Assembly (NCBI GenBank): GCA_000434635.1
Contig: HF988082.1
Coordinates: 29,196 to 36,296 of the forward strand
Origin: Firmicutes bacterium CAG:110
GTDB taxonomy: Bacteria > Bacillota > Clostridia > Oscillospirales > Oscillospiraceae
Length of the DNA stretch: 7,101 bases
Direction of reading: 5' to 3'
The first letter of the stretch is position 1. Each line of letters starts with the position of its first letter. The notes beneath the pieces are model-generated. The model had not been told where the DNA came from and did no database searches. It was given only the letters and a program-made list of their open reading frames with translations. The position numbers and the translations under genes are program-made. This document shows positions 1-5,462 of the stretch, in pieces.

Positions 1-46
1 CGGCAGAACTGACGTTTGCCGCGGCACGGTATTTGGGTAGGGTTTG
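1..46. other. Sequence downstream of the distal CapA gene
   Basis: This short stretch lies just past the stop codon of the minus-strand CapA gene and runs to the window edge. It contains the 8-bp palindrome GCCGCGGC at 18-25 and a weak CGGCA/TGCCG inverted pair (1-5 with 17-21). There is no T-tract in the direction of transcription, so I do not call a terminator. Whether the minus-strand operon continues beyond the window cannot be seen. Confidence 0.3.
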
Positions 47-1540
47 TTATGCCGCAGGAGCGGTGACGGCGGTGGTTTCCGGGATGGTTTCCCCGGCGGT
101 TTCCTCCGGGACGGTGCTTGGAACGTAGGTTTCCGGATGGCTGGCCAGGTCCTGATAGTAGGCTTCCCGGTCGGCTTTCTGCTGTTCCAGATACGTCCGG
201 CATTTTTCCATGCCCACGCCGACGATGGAGTCCGTGCGCTCCATGGACTTCTTCGCGGAGGACAGCATGGCGTCGTTCAGGTTGAATAGCTCCGCCCACT
301 GATCCTGATTGTCTTCGTCCAGCGGCAGGATGTTATATTGCTTCGCCCCGTCAGTGCGCATGTTCACCCATGTGGGCAGCGCGTCCACGCTTTGCAGATA
401 CACGGCTCCGTCGGAATACTTTTCAAAGGTGACGGTGAACAGAATGCCATCCTCCGTATAGTAGGGAGGCGCGGCTTGAATATAGCCGCTTCTCTGGTTG
501 GATACGGCGTTGCCCAGAGAGTAGATGACCACGGTCTTGTGGTCAGGGTCAGCGGTGCTGGTAAGCAAGTCCACCGGCTGAACAACATGCGGATGCCCGC
601 CCACGATCACGTCAAAGCCAAGATCGCACAGCTTCTGCGCCATGGTGTCCTGAAGGGAATTTTCCTTGATGTTATATTCCACGCCCCAGTGAATGAACAT
701 CATGGTGGCTTCCGCACCGTCCGCTTTCATCTGTTCCAGAATCTGTTCCGACGCGGTGTACAGCTTGCCGGGGTCGTTGTTGAGGAAGTAGTTCATCTGC
801 CCCTCGTCCTTGATGGGGGTAAGACCATTGAGGGAGAAGGATGTGCCGTTGCTGCTGTATGCCCATGTGTAGCACACCATGCCGATCTTGATGCCGTTTA
901 CGTCCACCACGGCGTATTTCGGCTCGTCGGCGTTCAGCTGGGAGCCGAGGGCGGTCAGTCCCTTGCCGCGGATGATCTCCACGGTGCGGGTGATACCCGA
1001 CGCCATGGTGTCGCCCGCGTGGTTGTTGGCGGTGAGCAGCATGTCATAGCCCGTGTCCACTACGCTGTCGATCAGCGCGTCGGGACAGTTGAAAGCGGGA
1101 TTGCCCTGATAGGGGTAATCGTCGCCGCCGAAGGTGGTTTCCAGATTGGCAATGGCGTAGTCCAGACCGGACACGACATCCTTGACATAGCGGAAAATGG
1201 AACTGAAATCGTAGGTGCCATTGCTTTGCAGGCAGGTGTCAAACACCGGCTTGTGCATCAGCAGATCGCCCATGGTGCCGATGGAAGCGGTAGCCACCAC
1301 ATGCTCCGGTTCCGGCAGGGTGGTCTCCGGGGGCTGGGTCTCGGCCTGCGTCGGCTCTGTCCGGATGACGGTGGGAAGGGTATAAACCTGTGTCTCCGTC
1401 CGGATGGTAGTCTGGGGCGTTTTGTTCACCAGATTAACACACATCCAGATCACAAGACCTGTCAGCGCGATCATGACGAAAATCAATACGGTCAGCAGCA
1501 CAACGACTGCTGTGTTGTTTCCCTTCGGCTTTTTGGACAT
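47..1540 (-). CDS. CapA-family membrane-anchored protein (distal paralog)
   Basis: A 497-residue protein of the CapA/PgsA family (PGA_cap, metallophosphoesterase-like fold). Family members include the poly-gamma-glutamate capsule protein CapA, but most members have no proven substrate. Residues 11-36 form one hydrophobic membrane segment after a basic start (MSKKPKG), so the catalytic domain should lie outside the cell. A Thr/Glu/Pro-rich linker covers about 41-80. The domain spans about 84-395 and carries the family motifs: GDLLMHKP (D92, H96), NLE (132-134), ANNH (171-174), HWG (284-286), GGHPHVVQP (314-322) and SLGN (341-344), all intact as metal-site-type motifs. A helical region follows, then a second Thr/Glu/Pro tail (about 474-497) that the upstream paralog largely lacks. 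The start is fixed by AAGGAGGAG (1546-1554, minus strand), 5-6 nt before ATG. The gene begins 15 bp after the upstream CapA gene and is probably co-transcribed. Its exact role is unknown; I infer an envelope function. Confidence 0.9.
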   Translation of the reverse strand: MSKKPKGNNTAVVVLLTVLIFVMIALTGLVIWMCVNLVNKTPQTTIRTETQVYTLPTVIRTEPTQAETQPPETTLPEPEHVVATASIGTMGDLLMHKPVFDTCLQSNGTYDFSSIFRYVKDVVSGLDYAIANLETTFGGDDYPYQGNPAFNCPDALIDSVVDTGYDMLLTANNHAGDTMASGITRTVEIIRGKGLTALGSQLNADEPKYAVVDVNGIKIGMVCYTWAYSSNGTSFSLNGLTPIKDEGQMNYFLNNDPGKLYTASEQILEQMKADGAEATMMFIHWGVEYNIKENSLQDTMAQKLCDLGFDVIVGGHPHVVQPVDLLTSTADPDHKTVVIYSLGNAVSNQRSGYIQAAPPYYTEDGILFTVTFEKYSDGAVYLQSVDALPTWVNMRTDGAKQYNILPLDEDNQDQWAELFNLNDAMLSSAKKSMERTDSIVGVGMEKCRTYLEQQKADREAYYQDLASHPETYVPSTVPEETAGETIPETTAVTAPAA

Positions 1541-1555
1541 GGGTACTCCTCCTTG

Positions 1556-2896
1556 TCAGGCTGCCTCTTCGGTCGGAACAACGGGAGTTTCCCGCGCCTG
1601 CTTTTCCTGCGCGTAATAGCTCCGGCATTGCTCAAGCCCCGGGCCGACGATGTTCATGGTGCGGTCGTAGGATGCCACGGCGTTCGCCAGAGCGGCGGCG
1701 TCCAGACCATACAGATTCTGCCACTCTGTCCGCCGGGCGTCTTCCAGCGGGACGATGTTGTATTCCTGCTTTTCGTCAACGCTGTGCAGGTTGACCCATG
1801 TGGGCATCACGTTCACATCGGCAACGTATACTCCGCCGTCGGCGTATTTTTCAAAAGTGACGGTGAACACCGCGCCGTCCTCGGTGTGGCCGGTGTTCAG
1901 GGTCATCAGGTCCCGGCGCTGGTTGGATACGGCGTTGCCCAGAGAGTAAATGACCGCCGTTTTGTGCCGGGAATCGGAGCTGCTGGTCAGCAGCTCCATC
2001 GGCTCCACCACGTGGGGGTGTCCGCCGACAATGACATCCACACCCATATCGCACATTTTCTGGGCGATCATCCGCTGGGAGGAATCCGCTTGGAGGGAGT
2101 ACTCTGTGCCCCAGTGGATATACAGCATGGTAGCTTCCGCGCCGTCTTCCTGCATTTGGGACAGGAGAGACTGTACCTCGGAATAGAAGGCGTCCAGATT
2201 GTCGTAGGTAAAGTAATTCACCAGACCAACCTGCGTGACCTCCGCCTCATAGTTGAGGGAGGGACGGCCATTGACCGCGCTGGTGGCGTAGGTGTAGGCC
2301 GCCATGCCCACCTTGATGCCGCCCACGTCCACCACGGCGTACTTGGGTTCCTCGTCGCTGAGCTGGGTCCCCAGAGGGGTCAGACCCATTTCCCGCACCC
2401 GCTTCACCGTGCGCAGGACGCCTTCAGTGGTGGTGTCGGAGCAGTGATTGTTGGCAGTGAGCAGCATGTCGATCCCCGCGTCCTTTGCCGCCTCCACGAT
2501 CCCGTCAGGACAGTTGAACTTGGGGTAGCCCTGATACACGTAATTGTCGCCGCCCAGGGTGGTTTCCAGATTGGCGACAGAGTAGTCGTACCGGGCAGTA
2601 TATTCTGCCACGTAGCGGAAAATCGATTCAAAATCGTAGCCGCCATCCTCTGTGGTGCAGGCGGTGAGCACGGGCTTGTGCATCAGCAGGTCGCCCTGGA
2701 CGCCCACGGTGGCGGAGGCGACCGGCTCCACGGGCTGGGTCTCCACCGTCGTTGGAGGACTTTCCTCGGGCTTTTTCCCGCCTACGGTTTTGATAATGAG
2801 AACCACCGCGACGATTGCCGCCAGCACCAGCGGCAGCAGCTTCAGCGCGGTATTCCGGCGGGGTTCCTGTTTTGCGTATTTCGGTTTATGTGCCAT
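1556..2896 (-). CDS. CapA-family membrane-anchored protein (proximal paralog)
   Basis: A 446-residue paralog of the next gene in the operon, with the same architecture: a basic N-terminus, one membrane segment at about 18-37, a short Pro/Glu/Thr linker (about 41-60) and an extracytoplasmic CapA-type metallophosphoesterase-fold domain. Motifs in order are GDLLMHKP (D69, H73), NLE (109-111), ANNH (148-151), HWG (261-263), GGHPHVVEP (291-299) and SLGNAVSNQR (318-327), so the putative metal site is complete. The C-terminus stops soon after the helical segment (SIVGVG-like NIVGPG at 415-420) and has only a short acidic end (PTEEAA). The start is supported by AGGAGGAA at 2901-2908 (minus strand), about 5 nt before ATG. 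The gene lies downstream of the alr remnant and the hairpin-rich spacer, and leads a two-gene unit with its paralog. The substrate is not predictable. The family call is secure; a capsule role would be an over-reading. Confidence 0.9.
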   Translation of the reverse strand: MAHKPKYAKQEPRRNTALKLLPLVLAAIVAVVLIIKTVGGKKPEESPPTTVETQPVEPVASATVGVQGDLLMHKPVLTACTTEDGGYDFESIFRYVAEYTARYDYSVANLETTLGGDNYVYQGYPKFNCPDGIVEAAKDAGIDMLLTANNHCSDTTTEGVLRTVKRVREMGLTPLGTQLSDEEPKYAVVDVGGIKVGMAAYTYATSAVNGRPSLNYEAEVTQVGLVNYFTYDNLDAFYSEVQSLLSQMQEDGAEATMLYIHWGTEYSLQADSSQRMIAQKMCDMGVDVIVGGHPHVVEPMELLTSSSDSRHKTAVIYSLGNAVSNQRRDLMTLNTGHTEDGAVFTVTFEKYADGGVYVADVNVMPTWVNLHSVDEKQEYNIVPLEDARRTEWQNLYGLDAAALANAVASYDRTMNIVGPGLEQCRSYYAQEKQARETPVVPTEEAA

Positions 2897-3061
2897 GGGG
2901 TTCCTCCTGATACTAGTTTTTAATAAAACGGTTAAAAACCGTTTTATCCGGCTGCTGTTTCAGCAGCCAGCGGCGTAGCCGCAAAAAACGTAAGTCCATA
3001 CATTTCTCGCCGCCGCCGGCGGCCTGCGAAGGATTCGCAGGATAAAATGGTGTTAACCATT
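2897..3061. other. Intergenic region between alr remnant and CapA gene
   Basis: This 165-bp spacer is almost entirely occupied by inverted repeats, which are listed separately. Only about 25 bp next to the CapA start is unstructured, and it holds that gene's ribosome binding site. I see no convincing -35/-10 pair on the minus strand. TAGTAT near 2912-2917 could act as a poor -10, but there is no good partner upstream. The proximal CapA gene may therefore be read through from alr, or be driven by a promoter I cannot recognise. Confidence 0.5.
2923..2947. repeat. AT-rich perfect hairpin, left end of the element
   Basis: The arms ATAAAACGGTT and AACCGTTTTAT pair perfectly over 11 bp with an AAA loop. 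The T-rich right arm on either strand could make it a weak bidirectional terminator, but the stem is AT-rich and no clean U-tract follows, so I treat it as part of the larger palindromic element. It lies about 27 bp upstream of the proximal CapA start codon. Confidence 0.7.
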
Positions 3062-3066
3062 TTATC
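3041..3066. repeat. AT-rich perfect hairpin overlapping the alr stop codon
   Basis: The arms GATAAAATGGT and ACCATTTTATC pair over 11 bp around a GTTA loop. The minus-strand TAA stop of the alr remnant (3062-3064) lies inside the right arm, so the element end provides the stop codon. Its sequence mirrors the hairpin at the other end of the intergenic element. Confidence 0.7.
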
Positions 3067-3418
3067 GAGAAATCGTATGATAGACATCGGTCAGGTAATG
3101 TACGGTATGGACGGCCTGTCCTCCGCGCAGGTACACGCGGGGCACCCGCCGGCTGATACCGCAGGCAAATTCGTAGTTGAAGCTTCCGGCCGCGGCGGCA
3201 ATCTCCTCCATGGAGATGGTCTCATCGCCGTCCGTCCCGATCAGGGTGACGGTGTCACCAGCCTGAACGCCGGGGATATCGGTAACATCCACCATCATCT
3301 GATCCATGCAGACCCGCCCCAGAATGGGGGCGCGCTGTCCGTGGATCAGGACGTAAAACCGTCCGGACAGACTGCGGCGGTAGCCGTCGGCGTAGCCGAT
3401 GGGGACGGTGGCCCTATG
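3062..3418 (-). pseudogene. alr: Alanine racemase, C-terminal fragment (5' two thirds missing)
   Basis: About 118 residues match the C-terminal beta-domain of alanine racemase, the PLP enzyme that converts L-alanine to D-alanine for peptidoglycan. Visible landmarks are ATVPIGYADGY, a RAPILGRVCMDQ stretch (the CMDQ active-site loop supplied to the partner subunit), the DVTDIPGVQAGD segment, and a GISRRVPRVYL C-terminal motif. The natural C-terminus is present. Missing are the N-terminal TIM barrel with the PLP-binding lysine and the SYGxTY-type segment with the catalytic tyrosine, so this piece cannot be active. A full protein is usually about 370-390 residues. Homology stops at about 3413-3418; the frame stays open to an ATG at 3529, but those residues are only the antisense of the divergent permease gene. 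The gene is either truncated by rearrangement or cut by an assembly join. Confidence 0.8.
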
Positions 3419-3437
3419 AAAGATGGGTGAAAAGTGA

Positions 3438-4415
3438 ATGGCTACAAAAACCACCGAACGTCTGGAGCCAAGAACCACGTCCCCGAGCTGGTTTGAGAAG
3501 AACAAGAAAACTCTGGTACTTCTGACCATGGTTGCTCCCGTGGCGATCTGGCTGCTGCTGCTGCGTTACCTGCCCATGGGCGGTATCGTGCTGGCGTTCA
3601 AGAATTACAAGGTCAACCCCCGCAATCCTTCCTTTATCAGCAATCTGATCAACAGTAAATGGGTGGGATTCAAGAATTTCGAGTTCCTGTTCAAGACCGA
3701 CTCCGCGTGGGTCATGATCCGCAATACGCTGGCCTACAACATCGTGTTCATTATTCTGGGCGTCGTCATTCCCGTGGCCTTCGCCATCATGATGAACGAG
3801 ATTACCAGAAAGTTCTTCAAGAAGGCTTACCAGACCATGATGTTCTTCCCCTACTTCCTGAGCTGGGTTGTGGTCAGCTACTTCCTCAACGCATTTCTGG
3901 ACGCCCAGTATGGCATGATCCCCGCCATGCAGGAAGCCGCGGGACATGCCCGCACCTCGTGGTATACGACCCCCGGCCCCTGGCCGTTCATCCTGACGTT
4001 CGCGAACCTCTGGAAGAATGTGGGCTACTCCACAGTCCTTTACCTCGCGGCTATCACCGGCATCGACACAAACCAGTATGAAGCCGCCGCCATTGACGGC
4101 GCCACCAAATGGCAGCAGGTGCTCCACGTGACCATCCCTCATCTGCGCACGATGATCGCCATTCTGTTCATCATGAACGTTGGTAAGATCTTCGCTTCTG
4201 ACTTTGGCCTGTTCTACAATGTTCCCATGCAGAACGGCGCGCTGTTCTCCGTGACCCAGACCATTGATACCTACGTCTACCGCGCCTACATGGCGACCGG
4301 TGACCCGGGACAGTCTTCCGCGGCCGGATTGCTGCAAAATGTGCTTGGCTTCGTCTGCATCCTGACGGCCAACGGAATCGTAAAGAAGATCGATTCCGAA
4401 AGCAGCCTGTTCTAA
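3438..4415 (+). CDS. Sugar ABC transporter permease, LplB type
   Basis: A 325-residue inner-membrane permease of the binding-protein-dependent (CUT1-like) importer family, closest in style to LplB. After a basic, Thr-rich cytoplasmic start there is a first membrane segment at about 25-45, followed by the family-typical PMGGIVLAFKNYKV (46-59). Further segments are near 97-118, 132-152, 184-206, 237-257 and 296-314. The cytoplasmic EAA loop that docks the ATPase is clear: YEAAAIDGATKWQQVLHVTIP, with E215, G221 and P234. The length is normal. The ATG at 3438 is preceded by GGGTGA (3425-3430), a moderate ribosome binding site. It is the first gene of a permease-permease-binding-protein operon. 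Only about 20 nt separate it from the broken alr frame, so no promoter is visible within the plus-strand unit. Confidence 0.92.
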   Translation: MATKTTERLEPRTTSPSWFEKNKKTLVLLTMVAPVAIWLLLLRYLPMGGIVLAFKNYKVNPRNPSFISNLINSKWVGFKNFEFLFKTDSAWVMIRNTLAYNIVFIILGVVIPVAFAIMMNEITRKFFKKAYQTMMFFPYFLSWVVVSYFLNAFLDAQYGMIPAMQEAAGHARTSWYTTPGPWPFILTFANLWKNVGYSTVLYLAAITGIDTNQYEAAAIDGATKWQQVLHVTIPHLRTMIAILFIMNVGKIFASDFGLFYNVPMQNGALFSVTQTIDTYVYRAYMATGDPGQSSAAGLLQNVLGFVCILTANGIVKKIDSESSLF

Positions 4416-4428
4416 GGGGGTATTCAAA

Positions 4429-5349
4429 ATGGCTGGAAAGAAGAAAAACCTCCGTCTGAATTGCGTCAGCGTGGGAACCGAAGCGGTCTTTCATGTGCTG
4501 ATCGGTCTGTTCTCCATCTGCTGCATCATCCCCTTCCTCTTCGTTATCATTATTTCCTTCTCGTCGAAGGAATCCATCACCACTATCGGCTATTCCTTCA
4601 TCCCCACCAGCTGGAGCATGGACGCTTACCAGTATGCGTTCAATAAGCTGCCCCAGATCTGGCGCTCCTACTTTAACTCCATCTACATCACGGTCATCGG
4701 CACGGTGCTGAGCACTACCATGTGTGCCATGTACGCCTACGTCCTGTACCGTCCCGACTTCAAATTCCGCAGCTTCTTCAATTTCCTCAGCTTCTTCACC
4801 ATGATCTTTGGCGGCGGTCTGGTGCCGACCTACATCGTCAGCAAGCAGCTGCTGGGACTGAGCGAGAACTATGCGGCCTTGATCGTCCCCCTGCTGGTCA
4901 GCCCCTTCAACATCATCGTGATGCGCTCCTTCTTTAAGAGCAGTGTCCCTCTGGAGCTGATCGAAGCAGCCACCATTGACGGCAGCGGCGAATATTCCAC
5001 ATTGTTCCGTGTGGTCGTCCCCATTGCCAAGCCCGGCATTGCCACCATCGCTCTGCTGAACGCTCTGGCTTACTGGAACGACTGGTTCAACTCCCTGCTG
5101 TACATTCAGCAGAAGAAGGTTTTGCAGCCCCTGCAGGCGCTGCTGATGGAACTGCAGAACAACACGGAATACTTAAACCGTATGGCCGGTATGCTCGGCC
5201 CGGACGCCATCGCCGAGGCGGCGAAGATGCCGTCACAGGCTCTGCGAATGGTTCTGGTCGTGTTCATCGTCGTTCCCATTGCCTGCGCCTACCCCTTCTT
5301 CCAGCGCTACATCGTTTCCGGCCTGACGGTCGGCTCCGTGAAGGGCTGA
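4429..5349 (+). CDS. Sugar ABC transporter permease, YtcP/LplC (MalG-like) type
   Basis: A 306-residue partner permease of the MalG-like family. It should form the transmembrane heterodimer with the preceding product in the cytoplasmic membrane. Membrane segments are apparent at about 21-43, 83-106, 113-135, 148-167, 202-220 and 271-290. The EAA loop is LIEAATIDGSGEYSTLFRVVVP, with E179, G185 and P198. YWNDWFNSLLYI (215-226) and the FFQRYIVSGLTVGSVKG C-terminus are typical of the family. The start is set by AAGGGGG (4414-4420), which overlaps the stop codon of the upstream permease and lies 8 nt before the ATG. The 13-nt gap implies co-transcription and probably translational coupling. The length is normal and no key region is missing. 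Confidence 0.93.
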   Translation: MAGKKKNLRLNCVSVGTEAVFHVLIGLFSICCIIPFLFVIIISFSSKESITTIGYSFIPTSWSMDAYQYAFNKLPQIWRSYFNSIYITVIGTVLSTTMCAMYAYVLYRPDFKFRSFFNFLSFFTMIFGGGLVPTYIVSKQLLGLSENYAALIVPLLVSPFNIIVMRSFFKSSVPLELIEAATIDGSGEYSTLFRVVVPIAKPGIATIALLNALAYWNDWFNSLLYIQQKKVLQPLQALLMELQNNTEYLNRMAGMLGPDAIAEAAKMPSQALRMVLVVFIVVPIACAYPFFQRYIVSGLTVGSVKG

Positions 5350-5374
5350 TTCCAAAGAAGGCAGTACCCAAGTC

Positions 5375-5395
5375 CGCCGATATCACGTATCGGCG
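5375..5395 (+). repeat. Intercistronic stem-loop
   Basis: CGCCGATA (5375-5382) and TATCGGCG (5388-5395) form a perfect 8-bp stem with the loop TCACG, 25 nt after the second permease stop codon. CAATCC follows instead of a run of T, so it is not a standard intrinsic terminator. It could protect the 3' end of a processed upstream transcript. Confidence 0.6.
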
Positions 5396-5402
5396 CAATC
5401 CA

Positions 5403-5427
5403 TGGCTAATGCAGCCACGTCTGGCTG
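5403..5427 (+). repeat. Two mutually exclusive short hairpins
   Basis: TGGCT (5403-5407) can pair with AGCCA (5413-5417), or CAGCCA (5412-5417) can instead pair with TGGCTG (5422-5427). Both pairings use the same middle strand and so exclude each other. The second, 6 bp with a CGTC loop, is followed by TTTAGT, at best a poor terminator tail. Confidence 0.45.
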
Positions 5428-5462
5428 TTTAGTAAAAACAAATTTTATTTGGAGGAAGACAC

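Larger units (their letters stand above)
2922..3079. repeat. Composite palindromic (REP/MITE-like) intergenic element
   Basis: Six inverted repeats lie nearly end to end. They are 11-bp arms at 2923-2933/2937-2947 (ATAAAACGGTT, loop AAA), 8-bp arms at 2950-2957/2961-2968 (GGCTGCTG, loop TTT), 5-bp arms at 2970-2974/2978-2982 (GCGGC, loop GTA), the palindrome GCCGCCGGCGGC at 3012-3023, 8-bp arms at 3023-3030/3034-3041 (CCTGCGAA, loop GGA) and 11-bp arms at 3041-3051/3056-3066 (GATAAAATGGT, loop GTTA). The two outer AT-rich hairpins are also related to each other in inverted orientation, giving imperfect terminal inverted repeats of about 25 bp. In addition 2997-3009 (CATACATTTCTCG) is complementary to 3066-3079 (CGAGAAATCGTATG) with one unpaired base. 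The layout fits a repetitive palindromic element or a multibranched structured RNA. The inverted repeats are read directly; mobility and copy number are inference. Confidence 0.7.
5350..5462 (+). promoter_or_regulatory. Structured leader between permease and binding-protein genes
   Basis: This 113-nt spacer separates the permeases from the binding-protein gene. It holds a perfect hairpin (5375-5395), two overlapping alternative hairpins (5403-5427), an AT-rich stretch (5428-5450) and a strong ribosome binding site GGAGGAAG (5451-5458), 7 nt before the ATG. Neither hairpin is followed by a convincing U-tract, and I see no clear promoter. A plausible role is mRNA processing or stabilisation that lets the binding protein be made in excess of the permeases. 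That role is inference from layout only. Confidence 0.45.

Noticed and set aside
47..2896. Poly-gamma-glutamate capsule operon
   Set aside because: CapA-type proteins occur in many bacteria without the capsule, and no CapB/PgsB ligase or CapC/PgsC partner is present here.
338..2923. An 861-codon open frame on the plus strand spanning both CapA genes and most of the gap
   Set aside because: It runs antisense to two well-supported genes. Its His/Val/Gly-rich translation has two similar halves only because the genes beneath are duplicates. It has no recognisable domain, and high third-position GC explains why the frame stays open.
2983..2988. A6 run after the GCGGC hairpin as a terminator on the minus strand
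   Set aside because: On the minus strand the T-run precedes the hairpin instead of following it, and on the plus strand it is a run of A, so neither orientation fits an intrinsic terminator.
2922..3079. CRISPR array
   Set aside because: The repeated units are inverted hairpins of differing sequence. There are no regularly spaced direct repeats with unique spacers.
3419..3529. N-terminal extension of the alr fragment to an ATG at 3529
   Set aside because: These 37 residues do not resemble alanine racemase and are exactly the antisense of the permease start. Counting them as protein would invent a fusion.
3414..4427. A 337-codon minus-strand frame opposite the first permease
   Set aside because: The permease on the plus strand has clear membrane segments and an EAA loop. 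The antisense translation is Gly/His/Asp-rich with no family signature, so it is a shadow.
5395..5450. Promoter or intrinsic terminator before the binding-protein gene
   Set aside because: The AT-rich stretch has no convincing -35/-10 pair at proper spacing, and neither hairpin is followed by a real T-run.
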